Assembly (NCBI RefSeq): GCF_029952525.1
Contig: NZ_JASAOF010000002.1
Span: 124,001-188,000 of the forward strand
Length of the DNA stretch: 64,000 nucleotides
Source: Saccharopolyspora ipomoeae
Lineage (GTDB): Bacteria; Actinomycetota; Actinomycetes; Mycobacteriales; Pseudonocardiaceae
Reading direction: 5' to 3'
Both the position numbers and the translations under genes were made by a program. Each line of letters starts with the position of its first letter. Position 1 is the first letter of the stretch. The notes under the pieces were generated by a model, which saw nothing but the letters and a program-made list of their open reading frames with translations, was not told where the DNA came from and made no database searches. Below are positions 1 through 8,870 of this stretch, in pieces.

Positions 1-699
1 ATGGTGAATTCGAGGGGCCTGCGCTTCACCAACGAGGCCGCCAACTACAACGCGCTCGGCGGTGCGTTCCACCAGTTCGATCCCACGCGGTTCGACTACG
101 TCAACCAGCCGTGCTGGCTGGTGTTCGACCACGAGCACGTGCGCCGCTACGGGGGATTCGGCGCGCCACCGGGCGGCCCCGCCGCCGACTGGATCGTCCG
201 AGCCCCGAGCCTGGCCGAACTGGCCGAGCGAGTGGGCATCGATGGGGAGGCGCTCGCGGTCACGGTTCGGCGCTGGAACCGCCTGGCCGCCTCGGGGCAC
301 GACGCCGACTTCGGCCGGGGCGACAGCGCGTACGACGGGTGGTGCGGCGACCGCGCCGCGTACCCGGGGCGTGCGGCGACGCTGGGCCCGCTGGACGCGG
401 CGCCGTACTACGCCGTGCCGATCGTGGCCAGCGCGCTGGGCACCAAGGGAGGTCCGCGCACCACTGCGGATGGTGAGGTGCTCGACGTGCGCGGTTCGGT
501 GATCCCCGGCCTGTTCGCGGCGGGCAACGCGATGGCCGGGCCGACGGGGATGGTGTACGGCGGCGCGGGCGGAACGCTCGGGCCCGCGCTGGTGTTCGGC
601 TATCGCGCGGGCGGGAGGGCCGCCGAGGAGGCCGGTCGACGATCTGTGCGCAGGCACGAATCCGTGGAGGGAACATGGGAAAGTTCGACGGCAGAGTAG
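1..699 (+). CDS. FAD-dependent 3-ketosteroid-dehydrogenase-like oxidoreductase, C-terminal part
   Basis: The reading frame is open from the first base, so the gene starts outside the window; the ATG at base 1 is probably internal. The visible 232 residues match the C-terminal half of the fumarate reductase / 3-oxosteroid 1-dehydrogenase flavoprotein family: a substrate-domain stretch with LRFTNEA and WLVFD, then the closing FAD-site segment IPGLFAAGNAMAGPTG and YGGAGGTLGPALVFGYRAG. Such enzymes introduce a double bond next to a ring ketone and pass electrons to FAD. Its last 25 bases overlap the downstream SDR, which implies translational coupling. A second, complete paralogue lies at 1598. 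Substrate is unknown; the family call is secure, the reaction is inference. Confidence 0.8.
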   Translation: MVNSRGLRFTNEAANYNALGGAFHQFDPTRFDYVNQPCWLVFDHEHVRRYGGFGAPPGGPAADWIVRAPSLAELAERVGIDGEALAVTVRRWNRLAASGHDADFGRGDSAYDGWCGDRAAYPGRAATLGPLDAAPYYAVPIVASALGTKGGPRTTADGEVLDVRGSVIPGLFAAGNAMAGPTGMVYGGAGGTLGPALVFGYRAGGRAAEEAGRRSVRRHESVEGTWESSTAE

Positions 700-1511
700 C
701 GGTGATCACCGGTGCGGCCAGGGGGCAGGGGCGTTCGCACGCGCTGGCCTTCGCTCGCGAGGGTGCCGACGTCGCGATCTGCGACATCGCGGCGCAACTG
801 GACAGCGTGCCGTACCCGATGTCGGCGCGAAGCGACCTGGACGAGACCGCGCGGCTGGTCACCGGCCTGGGCAGGCGTTGCCGGACCGCGACCGTCGACG
901 TCCGCGATGCCGGGCAGGTCGCGTCGTTCGTCGAGCAGGCCCACGCGGAACTGGGCCGGATCGACTACTGCCTGGCCAACGCGGGGATCTTCACCTTCTC
1001 CACGATCGCGGACATGGACGATCGGATGTGGTCGGAGATGGTGGACACGAACCTCACCGGAGCCTTCCACACGATGCGCGCCGTCCTGCCGGTGATGACC
1101 GAGCAGGGCGCCGGGCGCATCGTGGCCACCTCGTCGATGGCGGGGAAGATGGGCTACCCGAACGTCGCGCACTACTCCGCGACCAAGTGGGGCCTGATCG
1201 GCCTGGTGAAGTCGCTCGCCCAGGAGGTCGCTTCGCTGGGGATCACGGTCAACGCGGTCTGCCCCACGGGGGTCGACACCACGATGATCCAGAACGAGGC
1301 GGCGTACAAGCTGTTCATGCCCGATGCCGAGCACCCCACGCGGGAAGAGGTCGCGCCCTTGTTCCAGGGCGTCAACGTGATGCCGGTGCCGTGGGTCGAA
1401 CCGGCCGACGTGTCGGCCGCGATGGTCTTCCTGTGCTCTGACGAGGCGCGCTACATCACCGGCGAGACGATCGCGGTCGCCGCGGGCGCGAACGCCGCGA
1501 ACGCGGGCTGA
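675..1511 (+). CDS. Mycofactocin-coupled SDR family oxidoreductase
   Basis: A 278-residue short-chain dehydrogenase. The cofactor motif TGAARGQGRSHA (residues 12-23) and the inserted segment after beta-2 (PYPMSARSDLDET) are hallmarks of the mycofactocin-associated subfamily (carveol dehydrogenase-like), whose members keep NAD bound and pass electrons to the redox peptide mycofactocin. The catalytic pair is Tyr167-x3-Lys171 (YSATK), with the NAG motif (LANAG) before it. GGAGGG lies just before the ATG at 675, inside the end of the upstream flavoprotein gene. It probably oxidises an alcohol intermediate of the same pathway. Mycofactocin synthesis genes are not in the window. Family call strong; substrate unknown. 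Confidence 0.9.
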   Translation: MGKFDGRVAVITGAARGQGRSHALAFAREGADVAICDIAAQLDSVPYPMSARSDLDETARLVTGLGRRCRTATVDVRDAGQVASFVEQAHAELGRIDYCLANAGIFTFSTIADMDDRMWSEMVDTNLTGAFHTMRAVLPVMTEQGAGRIVATSSMAGKMGYPNVAHYSATKWGLIGLVKSLAQEVASLGITVNAVCPTGVDTTMIQNEAAYKLFMPDAEHPTREEVAPLFQGVNVMPVPWVEPADVSAAMVFLCSDEARYITGETIAVAAGANAANAG

Positions 1512-1597
1512 ACGGTGCGGGATCGTCGGCGGAGCGGTTCCACGACCACAAAACAATGATGATGATTACTTCGAAATGGGCAGTGGAGCGTGCGGTT

Positions 1598-3295
1598 ATG
1601 GCAGACAGACCCGGAGCACGTCCGGCGGAGCCGGTGATCGTCGTGGGCGCGGGCCTGTCGGGGATCGCGACGGCGCTCGGCGCCGCCCTGCACGGGCGGC
1701 GCGTGGTGATCTTCGAATCGGCCGACGTCGTCGGCGGTGCCGCTGCGTTCTCCGGCGGTCAGGTCTGGTGCGGGGCGAACCACGTCGCTGAGCGGGAGGG
1801 CGTCGAGGACTCGCTGGAGCTCACCGAGCGCTACGTGCGCGCGATCGCGCACGCCGCGCCCGAGGTGCTGGACGAGCGGGCGATGCTGCGCTGGATCACC
1901 GCGGCGCCGAAGGCGATCCGGCACTGGGAGGACGTCGGGGCGATCCGCTGGAAGGTGATTCCCGAGCTCGCCGACTACCACAACGAAGCCGATGGCGCGT
2001 TGCCGGTGGGCCGCTACCTGACGAACGAGCTGATCGACGGCAGCGTGCTCGGCGAGTGGCGCCGGCACCTCCGGGTCAGCCCGTACTTCCCGGTGGGCAC
2101 GACCTACGACGACATGCTGATCAAAGGTCGGCGGGCGGCCTACGTCGACGATTCCGCCGAGGACGAGGAGGTCGCCGCGCACGCCGGCGTTCCCGCGTTC
2201 GGGGTCGCCGACGGCGTGGAGAGGACGGGACGGCACCGCTCCGACGACCCGTTGACGTTCGGCACCGGTGTCGTGGCGAGCTTCCTGGCGAGGTTGCTGC
2301 GGGAACCCCACGTGGAGATCCGCACCTCCCACCCGGTGACCGAGCTGATCCACGAGGGCGGCGCGGTGGCCGGAGTCCGCGCGGACGGCCCGGAGGGCCC
2401 GGTGGAGGTCCGGGGCCCGGTCGTGCTGGCGACCAGCACCTACGACTGGGATCCCGACCTGGTGCGCGAGATGGTGGGGATCGAGCCCGAGGACTTCGGC
2501 AGCGTCGCGCCGGAGAGCCTGCGCGGCGACGGCATCAAGCTCGCCCGGTCGGTGGGCGGCGCGGTCGCCAAGATCCCCGCGACGAGCGTGCCGATGTTGC
2601 CGGGCTGGCGTTCGCAGGTCGGGACGGGTTACGGCTACGGCCCCGAGTACGCGATGCCGCACTCGATGATCGTCGATGCGCGGGGGGAGCGGTTCTGCAA
2701 CGACTCCTACTGGGTCGACATCGTCGCGAAGACGCTGGACCCCGACGACAGGCACCTACCGTTCTTCCTGGTCTGGGACGACCAGCACCGGCAGAAGTAC
2801 GGTCTCGCGGCGACCCCGCCGGGCGGAACGTACCCGGAGGGGTGGGTCACCTCGCGGCCGACGCTGCGCGAGCTGGGGCGGGCGCTGGGCATCGACGCCG
2901 AGCGGTTCGAGTCGACAGTCGCGCGCTTCAACGACAACGCGGCCCGCGGTGAGGATCCGGACTTCGGCAGGGGAACGGTCACCTACGTCAACCGCTTCGC
3001 CGGGGACCCCGCCAACGAGCCGAGCCCGGTGCTCGGTGAGCTGGTCAAGCCGCCGTTCCACGGGCTGCGGCTGAAGTTCGTCGGGACCGGCATCGGATCG
3101 AGCGGGGTGCACATCGACGGCGACGGCCACGTCCTCGACACCGCCGGCGAGGTGATCGACGGCCTCCACGCGGTGGGTTCGTGCGCGGCGCTGACCACCA
3201 CGGGTTCGGGCTACAACAGCGGATTCGCGCTCGGGCGCGGCGTCACCCTCGCCTACCTCGTGTCGAACGAACTCGGCGGCGCGCCAACGCCGTAG
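1598..3295 (+). CDS. FAD-dependent oxidoreductase, 3-ketosteroid-delta1-dehydrogenase-like
   Basis: A 565-residue flavoprotein. The dinucleotide fold is at the N terminus (VVGAGLSGIATA, Gly17-Gly22) followed by FESADVVGGAAAFSGG; the C terminus has the second FAD contact (GLHAVGSCAALTTTGSGYNS). The length is that expected for 3-oxosteroid 1-dehydrogenase / FAD-binding dehydrogenases. An upstream in-frame ATG triplet at 1556 exists, but the ATG at 1598 places the FAD motif at its usual distance from the N terminus and has GGAG about 10 bases upstream. It is a paralogue of the truncated gene at 1-699, so the cluster may carry out two successive dehydrogenations. Substrate not determined. Confidence 0.85.
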   Translation: MADRPGARPAEPVIVVGAGLSGIATALGAALHGRRVVIFESADVVGGAAAFSGGQVWCGANHVAEREGVEDSLELTERYVRAIAHAAPEVLDERAMLRWITAAPKAIRHWEDVGAIRWKVIPELADYHNEADGALPVGRYLTNELIDGSVLGEWRRHLRVSPYFPVGTTYDDMLIKGRRAAYVDDSAEDEEVAAHAGVPAFGVADGVERTGRHRSDDPLTFGTGVVASFLARLLREPHVEIRTSHPVTELIHEGGAVAGVRADGPEGPVEVRGPVVLATSTYDWDPDLVREMVGIEPEDFGSVAPESLRGDGIKLARSVGGAVAKIPATSVPMLPGWRSQVGTGYGYGPEYAMPHSMIVDARGERFCNDSYWVDIVAKTLDPDDRHLPFFLVWDDQHRQKYGLAATPPGGTYPEGWVTSRPTLRELGRALGIDAERFESTVARFNDNAARGEDPDFGRGTVTYVNRFAGDPANEPSPVLGELVKPPFHGLRLKFVGTGIGSSGVHIDGDGHVLDTAGEVIDGLHAVGSCAALTTTGSGYNSGFALGRGVTLAYLVSNELGGAPTP

Positions 3296-3331
3296 GCCGT
3301 GCGACCAGCCGAATCCGGGAGGGGAGACGAG

Positions 3332-4924
3332 ATGACGGGACCGCGGGCGCGTCAGGAGGCGCGGACGATAGGCGAGTGGCTGGGTGAAGCCGCCCGGCGC
3401 GCCCCCTCGGCGTCGGCGCTGGTGGCCGAGCAGCGGATCGGGTACCGGGAGCTCGACGAGCTCAGCGACCGGATGGCCGGGGGTTTCGCCGCGCTCGGGC
3501 TGCGCCGGGGCGATCGGGTGTGCGTGCTGATGCGCAGCAGCGTCGCGTGCCTGGGGGTGTGGTTCGGGCTCGCGAAGTCCGGTCTCGTCGAGGTCCCGCT
3601 CAACGCCTCCAGCGGCTCCTACCTGCTGCGCTACTTCCTCGAACACGCCGGTGCGACGGCGATCGTCTGCGACGCGGAGTTCGCAGCGCAGGTGCGGGAG
3701 TGCGCGACCGGCGTCGAGTCGCTGCGGCACCTGATCGTCCACGGCGAGGAGGAGGGGAGCGAGCCCGGACCGCCCGGCCTCGTCCGGCACCGGTTGGCCG
3801 CTCTCGCCGAGCAGCCGCCGGGCGATCCGGGACCGGTCGAGCCCGCGGACACCGCGGTGATCCTCTACACCTCGGGCACCACCGGTCCGCCCAAGGGCGC
3901 GCTGCTCAGCCACCGGGCCAACGTCAACCTGGCTCGCCACACGGTCGACCTGCTCGGCTACACCGAGGAGGACCGGTTGTACAGCGTGTTCCCGTTGTTC
4001 CACAGCAACGCCCGGTACTGCAGCGTCATGGCCGCGATCGAAGCGGGCGCCGATCTCGTGCTGGATCGCAAGTTCTCCGCGAGCCGGTTCTGGGACCGCT
4101 GCCGGGAGCACGGGGTGACGGCCTTCAACTACCAGGGCGCGATGATGAGCATCCTGCACAAGCAGCCGCAGCGCGCCGACGACGCCGAAAACCCGGTGCG
4201 GCTCGGGTTCGGCGCGCCCTGCCCGCCGGAGATCTTCACCGCGTTCGAGCGCCGCTTCGACGTGCGGCTCACCGAGATCTACGGCAGCACCGAGGTCTCC
4301 ATCGTCACCGACATGCCACCGCACCGGCGCAAGATCGGTACGGCGGGGTCCGCCTCGGTGAACTACGAGGTGGCGGTGGTCGACGACCGCGACGAGCCGT
4401 TGCCGCCAGGTGCGGCGGGCGAGATCGTCGCACGCCCGGTCAAACCCGGGTGGATGTTCGACGGCTACCACGCGATGCCGGAGGCGACCGCGCGGAGCTG
4501 GCGGAACCTGTGGTTCCACACCGGTGATCGCGGGGTGCTCGACGAGGACGGGTACTTGACCTTCCTCGACCGGATCAAGGACACCGTCCGGCGTCGTGGC
4601 GAGAACATCTCCTCGTGGGAGGTCGAGCGGGTCGTGTCCGACCACCCGGCGGTGGCCCAGTCCGCCGCGTACGGAGTCCCGTCGGAGGTCTCCGAGGAGG
4701 ACGTGATGGTGGCGGTCGTGCTCGCGCCGGGGCGGTCCCTGGCCCCGGAGGAGTTGATCGCGCACTGCGCGGGGTCGCTGACCTCCTTCGCGCTCCCGCG
4801 GTACGTGCGCGTGCTGCCGGAACTGCCCATGACGCCGAGCCAGCGGGTCGAGAAGTACAAGCTGCAGGGCGAAGGCGTCACCGCGGACACCTGGGACCGG
4901 GAGGCGAACCTCGATGCCCGCTGA
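3332..4924 (+). CDS. Acyl-CoA synthetase (AMP-forming)
   Basis: A 530-residue member of the ANL adenylate-forming family, closest in style to crotonobetaine/carnitine-CoA ligase and fadD-like enzymes. The P-loop-like A3 motif YTSGTTGPPKG lies near residues 178-188, the A5 motif EIYGSTEV near 312, then HTGDRGVLDEDGYLTFLDR and the lysine-bearing C-terminal hinge (RVEKYKL). It activates a carboxylate as acyl-AMP and transfers it to CoA. The start at 3332 has a strong GGGAGGGGAG ribosome-binding site. Its end overlaps the enoyl-CoA hydratase start by 11 bases, so activation and hydration are probably translated together. Substrate unknown; probably the acid made by the upstream oxidoreductases. 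Confidence 0.88.
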   Translation: MTGPRARQEARTIGEWLGEAARRAPSASALVAEQRIGYRELDELSDRMAGGFAALGLRRGDRVCVLMRSSVACLGVWFGLAKSGLVEVPLNASSGSYLLRYFLEHAGATAIVCDAEFAAQVRECATGVESLRHLIVHGEEEGSEPGPPGLVRHRLAALAEQPPGDPGPVEPADTAVILYTSGTTGPPKGALLSHRANVNLARHTVDLLGYTEEDRLYSVFPLFHSNARYCSVMAAIEAGADLVLDRKFSASRFWDRCREHGVTAFNYQGAMMSILHKQPQRADDAENPVRLGFGAPCPPEIFTAFERRFDVRLTEIYGSTEVSIVTDMPPHRRKIGTAGSASVNYEVAVVDDRDEPLPPGAAGEIVARPVKPGWMFDGYHAMPEATARSWRNLWFHTGDRGVLDEDGYLTFLDRIKDTVRRRGENISSWEVERVVSDHPAVAQSAAYGVPSEVSEEDVMVAVVLAPGRSLAPEELIAHCAGSLTSFALPRYVRVLPELPMTPSQRVEKYKLQGEGVTADTWDREANLDAR

Positions 4925-5687
4925 GCTGACCCGTTTCACGCGATCCGAGCCGCACCCCGGCGTGCTGCAGCTGACCATGTCCCGCCCGGAGAAGCTCAAC
5001 GCGATGGACCAGGCGTGGTTTCGCGAGCTCCGCGAGGTGATGGACGGGCTCGGCGAGGAGGACGGCGGGGTCCGCGCCGTGATCATCACCGGTTCCGGCC
5101 GCGCGTTCTCCGCGGGCGGGGACATCGACATGTTCGCCGGGCTCGACGGCGACGTGCACCGGACCCGTCCGCACCTGCGGCGGGTGTACGACGCGTTCCA
5201 CTCGGTGGAGCGGTGCGCCGTTCCGGTCATCGCCGCGGTCAACGGACTGGCCTACGGCGGCGGCACCGAGCTCGCCCTGGCCTGCGACGTGGTGCTGGCC
5301 GGGCGGTCGGCGAGGTTCGCCTTCAAGGAACCCTCGGTGGGGCTCATGCCGGGCTACGGAGTGGTGCGGGGTCCTGCCGTGATGGGCCGGCACTGGACGC
5401 GCTACCTGGCCCTCAGCGGACGGGACGTCGACGCCGATCGGGCGGAGCGAGCGGGAGTCGTCCAGGAGGTGCACCCGGACGAGTCGTTGCTGTCCGAAGC
5501 GGTGACGCTGGCCTCGGAGATCGCCGCCCACCCGGCTCTGGCCGTGCGGTGCGCGAAGGCGTTCATCAACCGCGACACCGGGGACGGGTTCAACGAGTCG
5601 GTGGAGGCCACCGCACTGCTGTTCGGCACGGAGGAGCACCGGGAGGCGGTCAAGGCCTTCCGCGAGTCCCGGGCGAACCGGGCCTGA
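4914..5687 (+). CDS. Enoyl-CoA hydratase/isomerase family protein
   Basis: A 257-residue crotonase-fold protein. The first oxyanion-hole region is ITGSGRAFSAGGDI (about residues 60-73), the second is NGLAYGGGTELALACD (about residues 107-122), followed by FAFKEPSVGLMPGYG. Members hydrate, isomerise or cleave CoA thioesters. It starts inside the end of the acyl-CoA ligase gene, so both are read from one message, and it should act on that ligase's CoA product. The acidic residues around FKEPS are shifted relative to the typical hydratase pattern, so isomerase or ring-cleavage chemistry cannot be excluded. Confidence 0.87.
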   Translation: MPAELTRFTRSEPHPGVLQLTMSRPEKLNAMDQAWFRELREVMDGLGEEDGGVRAVIITGSGRAFSAGGDIDMFAGLDGDVHRTRPHLRRVYDAFHSVERCAVPVIAAVNGLAYGGGTELALACDVVLAGRSARFAFKEPSVGLMPGYGVVRGPAVMGRHWTRYLALSGRDVDADRAERAGVVQEVHPDESLLSEAVTLASEIAAHPALAVRCAKAFINRDTGDGFNESVEATALLFGTEEHREAVKAFRESRANRA

Positions 5688-5737
5688 CGAGCGGATCCGC
5701 CGCGAACTCGGCCGGAGGGTTCCCCCATCAGCGCAAA

Positions 5738-5751
5738 ACTAGTATAATAGT
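5738..5751. promoter_or_regulatory. AT-rich palindrome with TATAAT, candidate promoter/operator
   Basis: The 14-base sequence ACTAGTATAATAGT has ACTA/TAGT arms and contains a perfect -10 hexamer TATAAT (5743-5748). It sits in a strikingly AT-rich patch in an otherwise GC-rich region, about 100 bases before the LLM oxidoreductase start. No good -35 is visible. The 8-mer ATAATAGT recurs, on the opposite strand, in the promoter of the P450 gene (7146-7158). Role is inference. Confidence 0.45.
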
Positions 5752-5849
5752 AAGCATAATTAATCCCGGATGTGTCCCATCTCGGCGAACGTCGGCCGCA
5801 TCCGGGACGGCGGGAGCCGCCGACCCCGCGACGCTGTGAGGAGCTTGCG

Positions 5850-6893
5850 TTGGAGTTCGGAATCTTGATGGGGGACCAGCCGGTCGGTTCCTCGCCGGCG
5901 GAGCACCTCGATCTGATGCTGCGCAAGGTCGAGGCCGCTCAGCGCGCCGGGTTCACCTACCTGACCATCGGTCAGCACTTCCTCTACGACGGATACCGCT
6001 GGTTCCAGCCGATCCCGCTGCTCGCGCGGCTCGCGGCCGAGCTGGACGAGCACGTCAAGATCGGCACCACGGTCCTCGTCGGCCCCGTCCACCACCCGGT
6101 GATCCTCGGCGAGGAGCTCGCGACTCTCGACGTCGTGACCCGGGGTCGTCTCGTCGTCGGGATCGGAACCGGATACCTCCCGGCCGAGTACGAGGCCATG
6201 GGCGTGCCCTTCAAGCAGCGCTACCGGTTGCTGGAAGAGCTGATCGAGGTGATGTCGAAGCTGTGGTCCCAGGAACGGGTGACCCATCGCGGACGGTTCT
6301 GGACCATCGAGGACGCGCCGACGCACGTCCACCCGATCCAGCAACCGCGACCGCCCATCTGGCTCGGCGCCATGAAGGAGACCGGCGTGCGCCGCGCCGC
6401 CCGGCACGGCGATGTCTGGACGATCACTCCGCAGCAGACGGTGGAGCAGGTGAAATCCCTGATCGAGCTCTACGCGCAGGAGCGGATGAGCCGGGGGCTG
6501 GAACTGTCCCCGCTTCCGCTGCGGCGGGAGCTCATGATCGGTGCGGATTTCGACGACGCCGTCACGCGGTTCGCGGCGGTGGCGCGGGGCAAGTACGAGG
6601 CCTACGCCGGTCGCGGCATGACCTTGCTGGACGGGGACGCGGTCCGGGGCGAGTTCGCCTCCACCGTGCAGGACCACGTCATCCTCGGCGATCCGGGGCA
6701 GTGCCGCGCGCAGATCGCCCGCATCGCCGAGGAACTGCCCATCGGGCCGCTGCTCATCCGCCCGCACTGGCCGGGGATGGACGCCGAGCAGACCGCCGCC
6801 TACCTCGATGAGGTGGGCCGGGAGGTCGTGGCCCCGCTGCGCGATCTGCGGCCCCGCAGCTTCGCGGACTTCCTCGATTCGGCGACGGTGTGA
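5850..6893 (+). CDS. LLM-class flavin-dependent oxidoreductase
   Basis: A 347-residue luciferase-like monooxygenase-family protein starting at TTG 5850, chosen because GAGGAG lies six bases upstream and the N terminus (EFGILMGDQP) then matches the first beta strand of the family; the frame is open further upstream from 5772 without a ribosome site. Typical segments include IGTTVLVGPVHHPV, GIGTGYLPAEYEAMGVPF and PIWLGAMKETGVRRAARHGD. Members use FMN or F420 to oxidise or reduce small molecules. It lies between the CoA-processing genes and the P450, so it probably carries out another oxidative step of the same pathway. Confidence 0.83.
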   Translation: MEFGILMGDQPVGSSPAEHLDLMLRKVEAAQRAGFTYLTIGQHFLYDGYRWFQPIPLLARLAAELDEHVKIGTTVLVGPVHHPVILGEELATLDVVTRGRLVVGIGTGYLPAEYEAMGVPFKQRYRLLEELIEVMSKLWSQERVTHRGRFWTIEDAPTHVHPIQQPRPPIWLGAMKETGVRRAARHGDVWTITPQQTVEQVKSLIELYAQERMSRGLELSPLPLRRELMIGADFDDAVTRFAAVARGKYEAYAGRGMTLLDGDAVRGEFASTVQDHVILGDPGQCRAQIARIAEELPIGPLLIRPHWPGMDAEQTAAYLDEVGREVVAPLRDLRPRSFADFLDSATV

Positions 6894-6972
6894 GGGTCTC
6901 GTGCTTCCGCAGGCGAATCGGTCGGGAGAACGTCTCCGGGTGCGAGATCCGAGAGGCGCCCGGAAAGGGGAA

Positions 6973-7089
6973 ATGACTCGATCCGATTCCGCTTCCGGTG
7001 CAGACCTCTCCGGCGTGCGGGTGTCATTCCACCTGGAATTTCGCGGCGAGCGGATTCCTTCCTGGATTCAGATCCTCGGGGGTCGATAA
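6973..7089 (+). CDS. Possible small protein of unknown function
   Basis: A 38-codon frame with a good ribosome-binding site (GGAAAGGGG directly before ATG 6973), located between the LLM oxidoreductase and the P450 promoter. The product begins MTRSDSASGADL and ends with an amphipathic stretch around FHLEFRGERIPSW. No family is recognised. It could be a leader peptide or chance; the only support is the ribosome site and position. Confidence 0.25.
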   Translation: MTRSDSASGADLSGVRVSFHLEFRGERIPSWIQILGGR

Positions 7090-7129
7090 CCGCGTCACGG
7101 GAGTCATCGGCTGGGGTGAAAAGAAGCCC

Positions 7130-7158
7130 TTGACGCCGGTTTTCCGATAACTATTATC
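7130..7158 (+). promoter_or_regulatory. Sigma70-type promoter with overlapping palindrome before the P450 gene
   Basis: TTGACG (7130-7135) and TATTAT (7152-7157) are separated by 16 bases. The -10 lies inside the inverted repeat GATAA-CTA-TTATC (7146-7158), whose flanks extend the symmetry. Overlap of a -10 by a palindrome suggests repression by a dimeric regulator. AAGGAG at 7171-7176 is the ribosome site for the P450 gene. Confidence 0.55.
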
Positions 7159-7184
7159 AGGGAAGTTTCCAAGGAGTGATGTTT

Positions 7185-8435
7185 GTGACGGAACAACCTC
7201 GTTGTCCGATCGTGCATTTCGATCACCACTCTGCTGAGCACGCCGCCGATCACGTGGGCGCGTACCGCGAACTCCGCGAGCAGTGCCCGGTCGCTTGGAC
7301 CGAAGCCCACGGCGGGTTCTGGGTGCTTTCGGACTACCCGAGCGTGTTCGAGGCTTCCCGTGACGACGACCTGTTCTCATCGGCCAGGTCCGAGCACGGC
7401 GGGGAGGGTCTCGCCATCATCATTCCGAAGGCTCCGACCGCGTTCCACATCCCGATCGAACTCGATCCGCCGAAGTTCCGGAGCTACCGCAAGGCGGTCA
7501 ACGCCGTCACCTCACCGGCGGCGGTGCGTCAGCTCGCCGACGTGATCGACAAGTTCGTCACCGGGTTCATCGACGAGATCATCGAGACCGGTGAGGCCGA
7601 CCTCGCGTTCGTGGCCGGGGTTCCCGCTGCGGTGACCGTGGACTGGCTGGGTCTCGACGCCTCGGAGTACAAGCGCTACGTGGACGCGATGCACACGCTC
7701 GTCTCCGCTCCGCCGGACTCGGCCGAGTACGCGCACGCGAGGGATGTCGCGGTCCCGTGGGTGGAGAAGACGGTCCGCACCCACATCGCCGCCCGGCGGG
7801 AGCAGCCCACCGACGACGCCACGAGCGCGTTCCTCGCCTCCGAGGTCGACGGCAGGAAGATGACCGACGACGAGATCTACTCGATCCTCGAACTGCTCAT
7901 CTCGGGTGGGGTCGGCACCACGGCCTCGCTGGTCACCCAAGCTCTGGTGTGGCTCTACGAGAACCCCGGAGAGCGGCAGCGCCTCATCGAGGACCCGAGC
8001 ATGATCGATGTCGCGGTCGAGGAGTTCCTCCGGGTCTTCTCCCCGACGCAGGCGCTCGCCCGCACGGTCACCAGGGACGCGGAGTTCCAAGGGGTGCACC
8101 TGCGTGCGGGTGACCGTGCGCTGATGAGCTGGGCGTCGGCGAACCGCGACGTGCGGCAGTTCGACGATCCCGACCACGTCGACATCACCCGGTGGCCGAA
8201 CAAGCACATGGCGTTCGGTCTTGGCATCCACCGCTGCGCGGGATCGCACCTCGGTCGTGCGATGGCTCGCGCCATGATCGGCCAGGTGTTGGAGCGGATG
8301 CCGGACTACGTGGTGGACGTCGAGGGCATCGTCCGGTACCCGGATCAGGGCACCAACGCGGGTTACCACTCCATCCCGTGCAGCTTCACGCCCGGGAAGC
8401 GCCGCCTGGCCTCCCCGCTGTTCCCCAACGCGTAG
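7185..8435 (+). CDS. Cytochrome P450
   Basis: A 416-residue bacterial P450. The heme-binding loop FGLGIHRCAGSHLGR carries the cysteine ligand, and the K-helix ExxR is present (EEFLR). The I-helix reads ISGGVGTTASL: the threonine is present but the acidic residue that normally precedes it (as in AGHETT) is glycine, which may alter proton delivery. GTG 7185 is preferred over ATG 7179 because AAGGAG is then 8 bases away. A class I enzyme of this type needs a ferredoxin and reductase, neither of which is adjacent. It probably hydroxylates the cluster's substrate; this is inference from context. Confidence 0.9.
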   Translation: MTEQPRCPIVHFDHHSAEHAADHVGAYRELREQCPVAWTEAHGGFWVLSDYPSVFEASRDDDLFSSARSEHGGEGLAIIIPKAPTAFHIPIELDPPKFRSYRKAVNAVTSPAAVRQLADVIDKFVTGFIDEIIETGEADLAFVAGVPAAVTVDWLGLDASEYKRYVDAMHTLVSAPPDSAEYAHARDVAVPWVEKTVRTHIAARREQPTDDATSAFLASEVDGRKMTDDEIYSILELLISGGVGTTASLVTQALVWLYENPGERQRLIEDPSMIDVAVEEFLRVFSPTQALARTVTRDAEFQGVHLRAGDRALMSWASANRDVRQFDDPDHVDITRWPNKHMAFGLGIHRCAGSHLGRAMARAMIGQVLERMPDYVVDVEGIVRYPDQGTNAGYHSIPCSFTPGKRRLASPLFPNA

Positions 8436-8810
8436 CGGCGGCGCCTCGCGCGGCCGGCGTCAGGTGTGCGAGGCGTGACCTGTCGGCGGGCGAGGGTGGA
8501 CGCTGCGGTGTGCATGGCGCGTCGACTTCGCGGCGTGGGATTGAAATCCGGGAAACCGCAACGTGTTCCTGGTTGATGACACCTGCGCCGGTGTTGCCGA
8601 TGTGTGGTCGCGGGATCTGTTGCCACCACCGGCGCCGCTGTTCCGTGCTGATCGGTGTGCGGATTTCCGCTCATCGACCTCGAACCGCAGGACGGCCGCG
8701 GACTTGTTCGAGGACGTGCTGACGGCGCTGTCCGTTCAGGGCGGCGTGCCGGCTCGTCCTCCTCGGCAACGCGAAACAGCTGTCGTGCGCGTGCGCTCTG
8801 CCGGGAAGGT
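8436..8810. other. Intergenic stretch without supported gene
   Basis: About 375 bases between the P450 stop and the next promoter. An open frame from GTG 8563 to 8814 has no recognisable family or ribosome site. I see no repeat or RNA structure. It may hold the P450 transcript end and decayed coding sequence, but nothing specific can be supported. Confidence 0.4.
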
Positions 8811-8843
8811 TTGACAGCGCTTATTAAGTATAACGATAATAAG
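8811..8843 (+). promoter_or_regulatory. Consensus promoter with inverted repeat before the SnoaL-like gene
   Basis: TTGACA (8811-8816), an 18-base spacer and GATAAT (8835-8840) form a near-consensus sigma70-type promoter. The arms CTTATTA (8820-8826) and TAATAAG (8837-8843) form a perfect 7-base inverted repeat across the spacer and -10, a plausible repressor site. The AT-rich character matches the sites at 5738 and 7146. Confidence 0.6.
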
Positions 8844-8870
8844 GAAAATGCGTGGTGCGAGGAGGCGTGG

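Noticed and set aside
1540..1575. AT-rich sequence before the 1598 flavoprotein as a fourth copy of the cluster operator
   Set aside because: The repeated GATGATGATT does not align with the palindromes at 5738, 7146 and 8820.
1556..1597. Start of the second flavoprotein at ATG 1556
   Set aside because: No ribosome site and it would add 14 residues before the FAD motif; ATG 1598 fits better.
8563..8814. Open frame after the P450 gene as a small gene
   Set aside because: No ribosome site, no recognised family, and it runs into the promoter of the SnoaL-like gene.
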